Assembly: GCF_016888515.1 (NCBI RefSeq)
Contig: NZ_JAFEJK010000001.1
Span: 2,768,677 to 2,832,676 of the forward strand
Direction: 5' to 3'
DNA: 64,000 nucleotides
Source of the DNA: Shimia biformata
GTDB lineage: Bacteria; Pseudomonadota; Alphaproteobacteria; Rhodobacterales; Rhodobacteraceae
Below the pieces are notes generated by a model. The model was not told the origin of the DNA. It saw only the letters and a list, made by a program, of their open reading frames with translations, and ran no database searches. Positions 33,985 to 42,709 of this stretch are shown here, in pieces (the stretch's first letter is position 1; every line of letters begins with the position of its first letter). The translations under genes were made by a program, and so were the position numbers.

Positions 33985-35811
33985 ATGCCGCTTGAACAAG
34001 ACCAGATCCTGCGTTTCCTGAAGTCGGTGCATCCCTATGATGCCCTGCCCGAGGACGCCCAGCGCGACATCACCCCCCTGTTCCGGCCCCGCCGGGTTTC
34101 AGCGGGCGAAGTGATCTTTGCCATCGGCGACCGCATCGCGGCGCTCTATCTGATCCATGAAGGTGCCGTGGTGACCCGCGACGCGCAGGGCGATCCGGTA
34201 TCGCATCTGGGCATGCGCAACTCGTTCGGCGAACGCGGGCTGCAGCGTGACGGTTTTGCCGCCGTCAGCGCCGAGGCCGAGACGGACGCGGTGTTGCTGG
34301 AACTGCCCGCGCCTGAGTTCTTCCGCCTGATGGAGGCCCACGCGCCAATGCGCCGGTTCTTCAGCCGTGCGCGCGGCGTGAAACCCAAGGGCAACGATCT
34401 TGCTACCAGCCGGGTCGAAACGCTGATGGCCAGCTCCCCGGCGACCTGCGCCCCTGCCGCGACTGTTCAGGACGCGGCCCGGACCATGCAGGACAAACAT
34501 ATCTCGTCGCTCTGCGTGGTCGAGAACGGCGCGCTGGCCGGGATCGTCACCATCCGCGACCTGTCGGGCAAGGTGTTGGCCCAAGGGCTGCCCGTCACCA
34601 CCCCGGTTTCCGACATCATGACCGCGAATCCAATCACACTGGCCCCCAGCGCCATCGGTTCGGACGTGCTGCACGCCATGATGGAGCGGCGCATCGGCCA
34701 TATCCCCATCGTCGAAGGCGGCAAGCTGGTTGGCATCGTCACCCAGACCGACCTGACCCGGTTTCAGGCGGTATCATCGGCGGAACTGGTCAGCGAGATC
34801 GCCCGCGCGGACACAGCCCAACAGATGGCCGAAGTCACCGCCCGCATCCCGCGCCTTCTGGTGCAACTGGTGGCAGGCGGCAACCGCCACGAGGTCGTGA
34901 CGCGGCTGATCACCGACATCGCCGATACCGCCACACGCCGCCTTCTGGCACTGGCCGAACAGAAACTCGGCCCTGCCCCGGTGCCCTATCTGTGGCTGGC
35001 CTGCGGGTCGCAAGGGCGACAGGAACAGACCGGGGTCAGCGATCAGGACAATTGCCTGATCCTTGATGACGCGGTGACAGACGACCAGCGCACGGGCTAT
35101 TTCGCGGAACTGGCGAAATTCGTCAGCGACGGGCTGGATGTCTGCGGCTATTTCTACTGTCCCGGCGACATGATGGCGACGAACCCGCGCTGGTGTCAGC
35201 CCCTGTCGGTGTGGAAGTCCTATTTCGCCAAGTGGATCAACAAACCCGACCCCGAGGCACAAATGCTGGCCTCGGTCATGTTCGACCTGCGGCCCATCGG
35301 TGGTTCTGAGGCGCTGTTTGACGACCTGCAAACCAGCACATTGACCGCAGCTGCCGAGAACTCGATCTTTGTCGCCCATATGGTGTCGAACTCGCTAAAA
35401 CATCAGCCGCCATTGGGCCTGTTGCGCGGGTTCGCGACGATCCGTTCGGGCGAACATAAGAACCAGATCGACCTCAAGCACAACGGGGTTGTGCCCATCG
35501 TCGACCTTGGCCGCATCTATGCGCTTCAGGGCAAGTTGACAGCTGTCAACACCCGCGCCCGTCTGGAAGAGGCGGTGGCGGCAGGGGTTCTGTCTGAAAA
35601 CGGCGGGCAAGACTTGCTGGATGCCTATGACCTGATCGCCGAAACCCGGCTGGAGCATCAGGCCGCGTTGGTGAAAGCGTCCGAGAAGCCGGACAATTTC
35701 CTCGCCCCCAGCGCGCTCTCGGATTTTGAACGCAGCCATCTGCGCGACGCCTTCGTCGTTGTGAAAAGCCTGCAATCCGCCATTGGCCACGGGCGCGGCA
35801 TGTTAAGTTGA
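33985..35811 (+). CDS. cNMP-binding, CBS-pair and DUF294 nucleotidyltransferase-like protein
   Basis: 608-aa cytosolic signalling-type protein. Domains in order: cyclic-nucleotide-binding fold (about residues 10-135, with GEVIFAIGDRIAALYLIHEGAV), two CBS motifs (about 155-280, ISSLCVVENGALAGIVTIRDL and GHIPIVEGGKLVGIVTQTDL), a DUF294 nucleotidyltransferase-like domain with GSQGRQEQTGVSDQDN near 339-354, and DUF294_C. The GS-x9-D-x-D pattern resembles GlnD, suggesting protein modification. Start chosen at ATG 33985 after AAGG; the frame is open 14 codons upstream. Such genes often follow DUF4212/SSS symporters, so control of acetate uptake is a reasonable inference. Confidence 0.88.
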   Translation: MPLEQDQILRFLKSVHPYDALPEDAQRDITPLFRPRRVSAGEVIFAIGDRIAALYLIHEGAVVTRDAQGDPVSHLGMRNSFGERGLQRDGFAAVSAEAETDAVLLELPAPEFFRLMEAHAPMRRFFSRARGVKPKGNDLATSRVETLMASSPATCAPAATVQDAARTMQDKHISSLCVVENGALAGIVTIRDLSGKVLAQGLPVTTPVSDIMTANPITLAPSAIGSDVLHAMMERRIGHIPIVEGGKLVGIVTQTDLTRFQAVSSAELVSEIARADTAQQMAEVTARIPRLLVQLVAGGNRHEVVTRLITDIADTATRRLLALAEQKLGPAPVPYLWLACGSQGRQEQTGVSDQDNCLILDDAVTDDQRTGYFAELAKFVSDGLDVCGYFYCPGDMMATNPRWCQPLSVWKSYFAKWINKPDPEAQMLASVMFDLRPIGGSEALFDDLQTSTLTAAAENSIFVAHMVSNSLKHQPPLGLLRGFATIRSGEHKNQIDLKHNGVVPIVDLGRIYALQGKLTAVNTRARLEEAVAAGVLSENGGQDLLDAYDLIAETRLEHQAALVKASEKPDNFLAPSALSDFERSHLRDAFVVVKSLQSAIGHGRGMLS

Positions 35812-35818
35812 CGCGGGC

Positions 35819-35841
35819 GCCCGGTCAGGAGGAGACCGGGC
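35819..35841. other. 8-bp stem-loop in the spacer
   Basis: GCCCGGTC and GACCGGGC pair around a 7-nt loop immediately after the DUF294 protein stop. The loop holds AGGAGG-like bases but no start codon follows at proper distance. No T-tract. Confidence 0.4.
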
Positions 35842-35882
35842 CGCCCTGCCCTTCGGGGCCGCTATGAAAAGGGAGGAATGAG

Positions 35883-36401
35883 ATGTTCCTTGAACTGATC
35901 GGCACATTCATCGCAGGGGTCGCTGCGGGTGGTCTGATGATGCTTTTGAACCGGGGACTGGGCGGCCGCCTGCCCCGCTGGTTGATCCCCGTCGCGGCGG
36001 GGGCGGCCATGCTGGTGGCGACGATCAGCAGTGAATACGGCTGGTTCACCCGCAACAAGAACAGCCTGCCCGAGGGGTTTGCCATCGCGCAAACGGTTGA
36101 AAACACAGCAATCTATCGCCCCTGGACCTATGTGTCGCCCTTCGTGGACCGGTTTGTCGCGGTCGATATCGGCACCATGCAGACCCATGACGCCCAGCCT
36201 GACCTACGCCTTGCCAACACCTATTACTTTGGCCGCTGGCAGCAGGTGGCGCAGGTGCCGGTCGTGGCAAATTGCGCGGCTGGCACCCGTGCGGTCCTGA
36301 CCGAAGGCGTGACATTTGGAGAAGACGGCAGCGTCGCAGGCGCGACATTTGTGGCCGCGGGGTCGGACGACCCGATCATTTCAACCATGTGCAGGGGATA
36401 G
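35883..36401 (+). CDS. Membrane protein of unknown function in the acetate-symporter cluster
   Basis: 172 aa. Two N-terminal hydrophobic segments (MFLELIGTFIAGVAAGGLMML and WLIPVAAGAAMLVATISSEYG) are followed by a soluble domain of about 115 residues with two late cysteines (VVANCAAGTRAV and ISTMCRG). Good ribosome site GGGAGGAATGAG. Only 3 bp separate it from the exonuclease gene, so they are probably co-translated. No family recognised; likely conserved with its neighbours in roseobacters. Confidence 0.78.
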   Translation: MFLELIGTFIAGVAAGGLMMLLNRGLGGRLPRWLIPVAAGAAMLVATISSEYGWFTRNKNSLPEGFAIAQTVENTAIYRPWTYVSPFVDRFVAVDIGTMQTHDAQPDLRLANTYYFGRWQQVAQVPVVANCAAGTRAVLTEGVTFGEDGSVAGATFVAAGSDDPIISTMCRG

Positions 36402-36404
36402 GTC

Positions 36405-37817
36405 ATGCTCACGTCGCTTAGTCTTCGCATCCGCATCTTCCTGTTCTTTGCCCTCTTGGGCATCGGCGGCGCCGCTGTCGCGGAGCTGGCGCTTTGGATC
36501 GGCTACCAGCGCGCGCAGGCCACCGACCCCGCCAGCGGTTTCCTTCTGGCAGGGTTGATCGCCGGTTTCGGCATCGTCGCGCTGGCCGCTGGCGTGTGGC
36601 TGTTGTTCGACGAGAACCTCGCCAAACCGATTGAACGGCTGGCCGCCGCCATGCGCACCCGCGCCCATGCCGGGGTCGAGGTCTCGGTTGACGAGAAATC
36701 CGCACGTTACCTTGGCGATCTGGCTCCGGCCGCCACAGCCGTTTCGACCCAGCTTTCGCAATCGACCCAGATGACGGCAGAGGCCGTGGCCGAAGCCACC
36801 GCACGGCTGGCCGGGGAAAAGGAACGGCTGACTGCACTGTTGTCGGAAATCCCCGTCGCGATGATCCTGGTGAACCCGAACCACCAGATCGTGCTTTACG
36901 ATGCGCAGGCGGGCGAGGCTCTGTCGCAGGTCGGCCCGCCGCGCCTGAATGCCTCGATCTTCGACTACCTGCGCCGCGATCCGATCCTGAAGGCCCATGC
37001 CAAGCTGGTGAAGACCGGCAAGGATGTTGCCTTTACCGTCAAGGGCAAGGAAGACCGGTTCAGCTTTGACGCACGCCTGAAACCCCTTGGCCACGCACCG
37101 GGTTACATGATCATCATCGACGACGCGCACGCGACCTTTGCCCCCGATGCTTCGCGCCCGGTGATCTTCGATTTCGACCTGATGGACCGCGAAGCGGCGC
37201 AAGAGATCGCCGAGACCCCGATCATGGGTCTGGATTTTGCGGTTTTCGACACCGAAACAACGGGGCTGTTGCCGCACAAGGACGAGATCGTGCAGATGGG
37301 CGCGGTGCGGGTCGTGAACGGGCGGATCGTGCCCGGAGAGGCGATCAACCAGCTGGTCAACCCCGGCATCAAGATCCCCACGTCCTCGACCAAGGTGCAT
37401 AGGGTGACCGACATGATGGTGGCTGATGCGCCTGACCCGTTGACGGTCACGCAGCGGTTCCACCACTTCTGCAACGGCGCGGTCATCGTGGCCCATAACG
37501 CGCCTTTCGACATGGCCTTCATGCACCGTTACGGCAAGCAGGCCGGGCTGACGTGGGATCATCCGGTGATCGACACCGTCCTTTTGTCCGCCGTCCTGTT
37601 CGGCGCAAGCGAGACTCATACGCTGGATGCGCTCTGCGCCCGCCTTGGCGTTGTGATCCCGCCACAGCTGCGTCACACCGCGCTTGGCGACGCGCAGGCC
37701 ACCGCCGAGGTGTTGTGCAAGATGCTGCCGATGCTGGACAGCCGGGGCTTCCGCACCTTTGGCGAGGTGGTCGCGCAGACCCGCAAACACGGGCGATTGC
37801 TTGAGGATTTGAATTAG
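36405..37817 (+). CDS. Membrane-tethered PAS-like protein with DnaQ-type 3'-5' exonuclease domain
   Basis: 470 aa. Two N-terminal membrane helices (about residues 8-31 and 43-68), a HAMP-like linker, a PAS-like domain (about 145-245: LLSEIPVAMILVNPNHQIVLYDAQAG), and a C-terminal exonuclease domain from about 277 with Exo I FDTETTG (Asp282, Glu284), Exo II HNAPFDMAF and Exo III HTALGDAQAT; the catalytic DEDDh set looks intact. The fold matches DNA polymerase III epsilon, but membrane anchoring and sensor-like N-terminus argue for a signalling or RNA/nucleotide-processing role. Fourth gene after the symporter, so likely part of that cluster. Confidence 0.85.
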   Translation: MLTSLSLRIRIFLFFALLGIGGAAVAELALWIGYQRAQATDPASGFLLAGLIAGFGIVALAAGVWLLFDENLAKPIERLAAAMRTRAHAGVEVSVDEKSARYLGDLAPAATAVSTQLSQSTQMTAEAVAEATARLAGEKERLTALLSEIPVAMILVNPNHQIVLYDAQAGEALSQVGPPRLNASIFDYLRRDPILKAHAKLVKTGKDVAFTVKGKEDRFSFDARLKPLGHAPGYMIIIDDAHATFAPDASRPVIFDFDLMDREAAQEIAETPIMGLDFAVFDTETTGLLPHKDEIVQMGAVRVVNGRIVPGEAINQLVNPGIKIPTSSTKVHRVTDMMVADAPDPLTVTQRFHHFCNGAVIVAHNAPFDMAFMHRYGKQAGLTWDHPVIDTVLLSAVLFGASETHTLDALCARLGVVIPPQLRHTALGDAQATAEVLCKMLPMLDSRGFRTFGEVVAQTRKHGRLLEDLN

Positions 37818-37855
37818 AGAACTCCGACGGCAGAAACTGCCAGTATTCAGCGTGA

Positions 37856-37940
37856 GTTCGCGCCCGGCTCCGAGGGTGGGCGTATCGCGCCCGCCTTGGG
37901 GGGCGGGGTCGGGCGCGAACCGGATCGCGTTGCGATCCGG
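37856..37940. other. Structured intergenic region with two perfect stems
   Basis: Between convergent exonuclease and ackA genes. GTTCGCGCCCG (37856-37866) and CGGGCGCGAAC (37910-37920) form an 11-bp stem enclosing a very G/C-rich insert; directly after, CCGGATCGC-GTT-GCGATCCGG (37920-37940) forms a 9-bp hairpin. No T-tracts. Could be a bidirectional transcription end or a REP-like palindromic unit. Confidence 0.55.
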
Positions 37941-37971
37941 GCTCAGGGATTTCTGGGAAGACATCAGGCTT

Positions 37972-39123
37972 TCAGGCCGCCATCGCGCGGGTATAGCAGG
38001 CAATGACCCCCTCTTCGTCCGTTTTCAGCGCCAGAACCGCAACACGGGATGCCGCACTGCTGATCCGTGCGCGGCCCGCGTCATTGGCCTCGCCGTCCAG
38101 TTCCGCCCCCAGCCAGCCGCAGCTTTGGGTGATGGCGGCGCGGACAGGGGCAGCGTTTTCGCCGATGCCGCCGGTAAAGACGATGGCATCCACACCGCCC
38201 AGCGCAGCCGCAAGCGATCCGATCTGACGCGCGGCTGAATAGACAAACAGGTCCACCGCTTCCTTCGCCCTTGGGTCGTCACTTGCCAGAAGGTCGCGCA
38301 TGTCGCTTGAAAGGCCCGAAACCCCAAGCAGGCCCGAGTCCTTGCTCAACAGCGCCTCGATCTCGCCCACGCTGCGCCCCTCGCGGGCCAGGTGGAAGAT
38401 CACGCCGGGGTCGATCTGACCGCAGCGCCGCCCCATCATCAAGCCGTCGATCGCGGTAAAGCCCATGGTGGTTGCCACGCTTTGCAGATCACGCATCGCA
38501 CAGATCGACGCGCCATTGCCAAGATGCAGCACAAGCACGCGTTCCCGCTCGGCCGCTGCAAGGTGGTCGGGCAGTTGCGACGCGATAAAGTCATAACTCA
38601 GCCCGTGGAACCCATAGCGCAGCACCCCCTGATCGGTCAGGTCGCGCGGGATCGGGAACATCTGCGCCAGCCGTGGCTGGGTGCGGTGGAAGGCGCTGTC
38701 AAAACAGGCAACCTGCGGTACGTCGGGCCATTTGGCCGCCACCGCGCGGATACCCGCGAGGTTATGCGGCTGATGCGCCGGGGCCAGCGGCGCGAGCGCT
38801 TCCAGCGCCACCAGAACGTCATCCGTCACCCGTGCGGGCCGGTCGAATGCCTGCCCGCCATGCACCACCCGGTGCCCTGCCGCGCTGATGGAGAGCGTCG
38901 GATGGGTCGCGCCAAGGTGATCGAGAAGCCAACCGATGATCTGGTCATGCCCGGCATCCGCCGCCAGAGGCAATTCCCTGTCCTCTCCGGCCAGCGACAG
39001 GCGCGGGCCGTTTCCGATCCGCTCGATCTGGCCTTTCACAAGCGGCGCGGCACCCTCGCCATAGACCGCGAACTTGACCGAGGACGATCCCGCGTTCAGG
39101 ACAAGGATCGCATCCCCGCTCAC
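37972..39123 (-). CDS. ackA: Acetate (propionate) kinase
   Basis: 383-aa kinase interconverting acetyl-phosphate + ADP and acetate + ATP. Family motifs: LVLNAGSSSVKFAVY, AAGHRVVHGG, RYGFHGLSYDF, LVLHLGNGASICA, GFTAIDGLMMGRRCGQIDPG and FTGGIGENAAPVR. Start is GTG at 39123, overlapping the stop of the phosphotransacylase gene (GTGA), so the pair is coupled. Slightly shorter than the roughly 400 aa typical of E. coli AckA. Confidence 0.95.
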   Translation of the reverse strand: MSGDAILVLNAGSSSVKFAVYGEGAAPLVKGQIERIGNGPRLSLAGEDRELPLAADAGHDQIIGWLLDHLGATHPTLSISAAGHRVVHGGQAFDRPARVTDDVLVALEALAPLAPAHQPHNLAGIRAVAAKWPDVPQVACFDSAFHRTQPRLAQMFPIPRDLTDQGVLRYGFHGLSYDFIASQLPDHLAAAERERVLVLHLGNGASICAMRDLQSVATTMGFTAIDGLMMGRRCGQIDPGVIFHLAREGRSVGEIEALLSKDSGLLGVSGLSSDMRDLLASDDPRAKEAVDLFVYSAARQIGSLAAALGGVDAIVFTGGIGENAAPVRAAITQSCGWLGAELDGEANDAGRARISSAASRVAVLALKTDEEGVIACYTRAMAA

Positions 39124-40058
39124 AGTGTCACCTGTTTCAGCTTGTGGCGCACGAACAGCTGCGCCAGCGCCGCCGACACCACCCGCGACAGCGTCCCGTC
39201 CGCCCGGCTGGTCAGCATCACCGGTACCCGTGCGCCAAGGACAATCCCGGCGCTGTCCGCACCGGCAAGATACATCAGCTGTTTGGCGATCATGTTGCCC
39301 GCCTCAAGGTCAGGCGCCAGCAGGATATCCGCGTCGCCAGCGACGTCGGATTTGATCCCCTTGGCCTTGGCCGCACGTTTCGAAATCGCGTTGTCAAAGG
39401 CCAGAGGCCCGTCCAGCAGCCCCCCCTTGATCTGATCCCGGTCGGCCATCTTGCACAGAGCGCCCGCCTCGACCGTCGATGGGATCTTGGGATAGATCGT
39501 CTCAACCGCCGACAGGATCGCCACCTTGGGCAGTTCGACCTGAAGCGCATGGGCCAGTTCGATCGCGTTCTGGGCGATGTCGGCCTTGCATTCCAGATCG
39601 GGGAAAATGTTGATCGCGGCGTCGGTGATCAACAGGGGCTTGGGATAGGTCGGCACATCCAGCACAAAGACATGGCTCATCCGACGCCCCGTGCGCAGCC
39701 CGCGCTCCTTGTGGACGATCTCGGCCATGACCTCATCCGTGTGCAGCGCGCCTTTCATGATCGCCTCGGCCTTGCCTTCGCGCACCAGCCGCACCGCCTG
39801 GGCCGCGGCATCATGGGAATGGGCGGCATCGACAATCTCAAGATGGTCAAGGTCCAGCCCCGCGGCCTCGGCCGTAGAAATGATCTTGGTGGCGGGACCA
39901 ACAAGGATCGGCGTGATCAGCCCCCTGTCCCGCGCCACCAGTGCCCCGGCAAGCGAGGCTTCGTCACAGGGATGCACGATGGCGGTCAGGATCGGATCAA
40001 GATGTTCGGTGGCGGCAAGAATATCGTCAAAGCCGGAAAAAGGCGTCGGTGCGGTCAA
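39120..40058 (-). CDS. Phosphate acetyl/butyryltransferase
   Basis: 312-aa phosphotransacylase converting acyl-CoA and phosphate to acyl-phosphate and CoA, working with the coupled acetate kinase. Motifs: LAGALVARDRGLITPILVGP, MKGALHTDEVMAEIV, SHVFVLDVPTYPKPLLITDAAINIFP and GDADILLAPDLEAGNM. It belongs to the short PTA_PTB type, not the long Pta with a DRTGG domain. I place the start at TTG 40058 because AGGAG lies 8 nt before it; the frame stays open 17 codons upstream without an ATG. Whether acetyl or longer acyl groups are preferred cannot be read. Confidence 0.9.
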   Translation of the reverse strand: MTAPTPFSGFDDILAATEHLDPILTAIVHPCDEASLAGALVARDRGLITPILVGPATKIISTAEAAGLDLDHLEIVDAAHSHDAAAQAVRLVREGKAEAIMKGALHTDEVMAEIVHKERGLRTGRRMSHVFVLDVPTYPKPLLITDAAINIFPDLECKADIAQNAIELAHALQVELPKVAILSAVETIYPKIPSTVEAGALCKMADRDQIKGGLLDGPLAFDNAISKRAAKAKGIKSDVAGDADILLAPDLEAGNMIAKQLMYLAGADSAGIVLGARVPVMLTSRADGTLSRVVSAALAQLFVRHKLKQVTL

Positions 40059-40160
40059 AATCAGGTCTCCTGTCGGGACAGAGGCGTCGGTCAATGGCAA
40101 TGGACCCAATCTATGTCAGCCGCATGACGGCGGCTCAAGCCCCGTTCAGAAGACGTCGGG

Positions 40161-40658
40161 TCAAGCGCCGGGCAAATAACGCCCGAAGGACCGCCGCGCG
40201 AAAACAAGCGGGCTGCCGTCGTTCAGGACGACGTTTTCGACCTCACCCACCATGATGACATGGTCGCCGCCCTCGTGGATCGCGGTAGTGCGGCAATCGA
40301 ACCGGGTCAGGCAATCGTCAAACACCGGAACGCCGTTTTGGTCCCACTCCCAGCCAAGCTGGTCAAACGCATCCCCGCGCCGGGCGAATTCTTCCGCCAG
40401 CGGGCGCTGGTCCTCGCGCAGGACGTGGATAGCGAAGTGGCGCGCCTCGGCGAAATAGGGATAGCGCAACGAGGTTTTCGAAGGAGACCACAGCACCAGC
40501 GGCGGCGTCAGCGAGATCGAGGAAAAGGAATTGGCGGTCATGCCGATCGGAGTCCGCTCGGCCGTTGCAGTAACAATGGTCACACCGGTCGCGAAACAGC
40601 CCAAAGCCTCGCGGTATTCGGTGGAATGCTCCGGGGTCGGCCGGAAACTCGTGCCCAT
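40161..40658 (-). CDS. Flavin reductase-like (FMN-binding split barrel) protein
   Basis: 165-aa protein with the flavin reductase signature: ALGCFATGVTIVTATAERTPIGMTANSFSSISLTPPLVLWS for FMN binding, and a late HVIMVGEVE followed by PLVFARRSFGRY. Members transfer electrons from NAD(P)H to FMN, serving two-component monooxygenases. No monooxygenase gene is next to it. Stands alone, with 52 bp to the phosphotransacylase open frame. Confidence 0.9.
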   Translation of the reverse strand: MGTSFRPTPEHSTEYREALGCFATGVTIVTATAERTPIGMTANSFSSISLTPPLVLWSPSKTSLRYPYFAEARHFAIHVLREDQRPLAEEFARRGDAFDQLGWEWDQNGVPVFDDCLTRFDCRTTAIHEGGDHVIMVGEVENVVLNDGSPLVFARRSFGRYLPGA

Positions 40659-40825
40659 CTGCCTGTCCTGCGCTCTCGATCACGGTTGAACCACCGCGTT
40701 TACGTCATTCTGGCCCGCACGCAAGAGATTTCCAGCTTTTTCTTGGACCGAACCGCCGTGCATCCCGTGATCACGCCACGTGAATCCGGGGGATAGCTTT
40801 GCGTTCCAATGCGGCGGAAAGAAGA

Positions 40826-40901
40826 TGGTGCCCCCACACGGACTCGAACCGCGGACCTACTGATTACAAATCAGTTGCTCTACCAGCTGAGCTATAGGGG
40901 C
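40826..40901 (-). tRNA. tRNA-Thr (anticodon TGT)
   Basis: On the minus strand a complete cloverleaf of 76 nt: acceptor GCCCCTA pairing with TGGGGGC, D-arm TAGCTCAGCTGGTAGAGC, anticodon stem-loop CTGATTTGTAATCAG with anticodon TGT, T-arm GGTTCGAGTCC and encoded CCA. TGT decodes ACA/ACG-type threonine codons. Confidence 0.97.
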
Positions 40902-40948
40902 ACTGGGGCGCGTTTAATCGCAAAGGTCGGTCGACTGCAAGAGGTGAT

Positions 40949-42622
40949 TTAGCGGTTGGCGCGCGCCAGTAGTCCGACCGCGACAAGACCGACCAGAACA
41001 ATCAGCACCGCGCCCGGGCTGGCGTCGCCGAGATTCTCCAGACTGGCCTGGTCATGCACGCGGGTTGCCAGCGTGTCATAGTTGAACGGGCGCAGCAGCA
41101 TGGTGGCGGGCAGTTCCTTGACGCAATCGACAAAGACCAGCAACAGGGCCGAGCCGACCGAGCCGCGGATCAGCGGGAAATAGACCTGCCGCAGCGTTTG
41201 TGCCCGCGTGCGGCCAAGGCTGCGGGCCGCCATCGGAAGGCTGGGAGAAACCCGTCCCAGCGCCCCGTCCGCTGCGCCCTGCGCAATGGCGAAGAAACGC
41301 ACGCAATAGGCCAGCACCAGCGCAAAGGCGCTGCCGGTCAGAATCAGGCCGGCGCGTTCATGGGTGATGGATTCGATGAAATCGGCCAGCTTGTGGTCGA
41401 TCACGGCAAGCGGGATCAGGATGCCGACCGCCAGCACCGCTCCAGGCGCGGCATAGCCAATCGTCGTCAACGGCATCAGAAGGCGCGGCAAGGTTCGCCC
41501 GGACAGCCGCACGCCATAAACCAGAAAGACCCCCAGCGTCACGGTCACAAGCGCGGCGATGCCGCCAACGGTTATCGTATTCCACAGGGCGGCGACCAGC
41601 TCGGTGTCGCGCCAGCGCTCGGCGTTTTCCACCGCATGGGACATGATGACCCCCATCGGCAGGACAAAGCCGACCAGGAAAGGGAACAGGCACAGCGCCG
41701 TCGCCGACCACCCGGCAAACCCGGTCAGCCGGGTTTTCTGAACCGGGCGGTGGCGCGACGAGAGCGAGAAGAACTTGATCCGCCGGCGCGAGGATTTTTC
41801 AAGCGTCACCAGCAGCACGACAAGGACCAGAACCACGGACGACAGCTGCGCCGCACCGCCGGCGTTGTTGCTTTCCAGCCAGACCGAGAAGATGCCCGTG
41901 GTCAGTGTCTGCACGGCGAAATAATCGACAGTGCCAAAATCGTTCACGGTTTCCATCATCACCACCGCCACACCCGCAGCGATGGCGGGGCGGGCCAGCG
42001 GCAGGCCGATGCGCAGGAAGCGGCCAATGGCGCCGACACCCAGCGACCGCGCGACTTCTTCCGCCTCGCCGGACTGTTCGCGGAAGGCGGCGCGGGCAAG
42101 AATATAGACATAGGGAAACAGTGCCGCCGTCAGGACAATGACCGCGGCCCCGATCGAGCGGATCTCGGGGAACCAGTAGTCACGCGCGGTTTCCCAGCCA
42201 AACAGCGACCGCAGGAAGGTCTGGACCGGGCCGGCATATTCCAGGAAATCCACCAGCGCATAAGCCCCGACATAGGCGGGAATCGCCAGGGGCAGCAGCA
42301 GCACCCACTCCAGCCACCCGACCCAGGGAAAACGGTAGCGGCTGACAAGCCAGGCCGCGCCGGTGCCGATGCAGGCGGCAAAGAATCCGACCCCGATCAT
42401 CATCACAAGCGTGTTCTTCAGGTAACGCGGCAGGGTCGTCGACAACAGGTGCGGCCAGATGTTTTCGGTCGGCGTCAAAGCCATGAAAAACACTGCAACA
42501 ATCGGCGCGACCACGACGGCGGCAATCAACACCGCGCCCAGCGACCAGGGGTCAAGACGCAGCCGGGGCCAGCGGTTTTTGGACTTCTGCGCAGCGCTCT
42601 GTTGCAAATCGGTCTGGGTCAT
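40949..42622 (-). CDS. Iron(III)-type ABC transporter permease (FbpB-like), two fused halves
   Basis: 557-aa inner-membrane protein with about twelve helices and two BPD_transp_1 domains. Each half has an EAA loop for ATPase contact: EVARSLGVGAIGRFLRIGLP and AARSLGRTRAQTLRQVYFPL. Double permeases of this kind serve Fe3+ and related uptake. I start at ATG 42622 after GGGACG; an open frame of 39 codons upstream overlaps the divergent gene. No periplasmic binding protein or ATPase gene is adjacent, so the partners are elsewhere. The hemP micro-operon is about 1.5 kb away. Confidence 0.88.
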   Translation of the reverse strand: MTQTDLQQSAAQKSKNRWPRLRLDPWSLGAVLIAAVVVAPIVAVFFMALTPTENIWPHLLSTTLPRYLKNTLVMMIGVGFFAACIGTGAAWLVSRYRFPWVGWLEWVLLLPLAIPAYVGAYALVDFLEYAGPVQTFLRSLFGWETARDYWFPEIRSIGAAVIVLTAALFPYVYILARAAFREQSGEAEEVARSLGVGAIGRFLRIGLPLARPAIAAGVAVVMMETVNDFGTVDYFAVQTLTTGIFSVWLESNNAGGAAQLSSVVLVLVVLLVTLEKSSRRRIKFFSLSSRHRPVQKTRLTGFAGWSATALCLFPFLVGFVLPMGVIMSHAVENAERWRDTELVAALWNTITVGGIAALVTVTLGVFLVYGVRLSGRTLPRLLMPLTTIGYAAPGAVLAVGILIPLAVIDHKLADFIESITHERAGLILTGSAFALVLAYCVRFFAIAQGAADGALGRVSPSLPMAARSLGRTRAQTLRQVYFPLIRGSVGSALLLVFVDCVKELPATMLLRPFNYDTLATRVHDQASLENLGDASPGAVLIVLVGLVAVGLLARANR

Positions 42623-42709
42623 AACGTCCCCATGCCTGAATCTGGTTTCGCTGTCCAGAATCGAAGCTATAATGGTCACGATCGCATAAGGGCAAAGACA
42701 AAAATCACC

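Noticed and set aside
40826..40901. tRNA-Thr as integration site of a mobile element
   Set aside because: No integrase, no direct repeat of the tRNA 3' end and no change of composition were seen within the flanking genes.
41054..42709. 552-codon upstream extension of the hypothetical gene at 42710 (plus strand)
   Set aside because: It is exactly antisense to the ABC permease, whose membrane domains and EAA loops are clear. The translation is rich in Arg/Gln/Gly/Asp and has no recognisable domain; typical GC-driven shadow frame.
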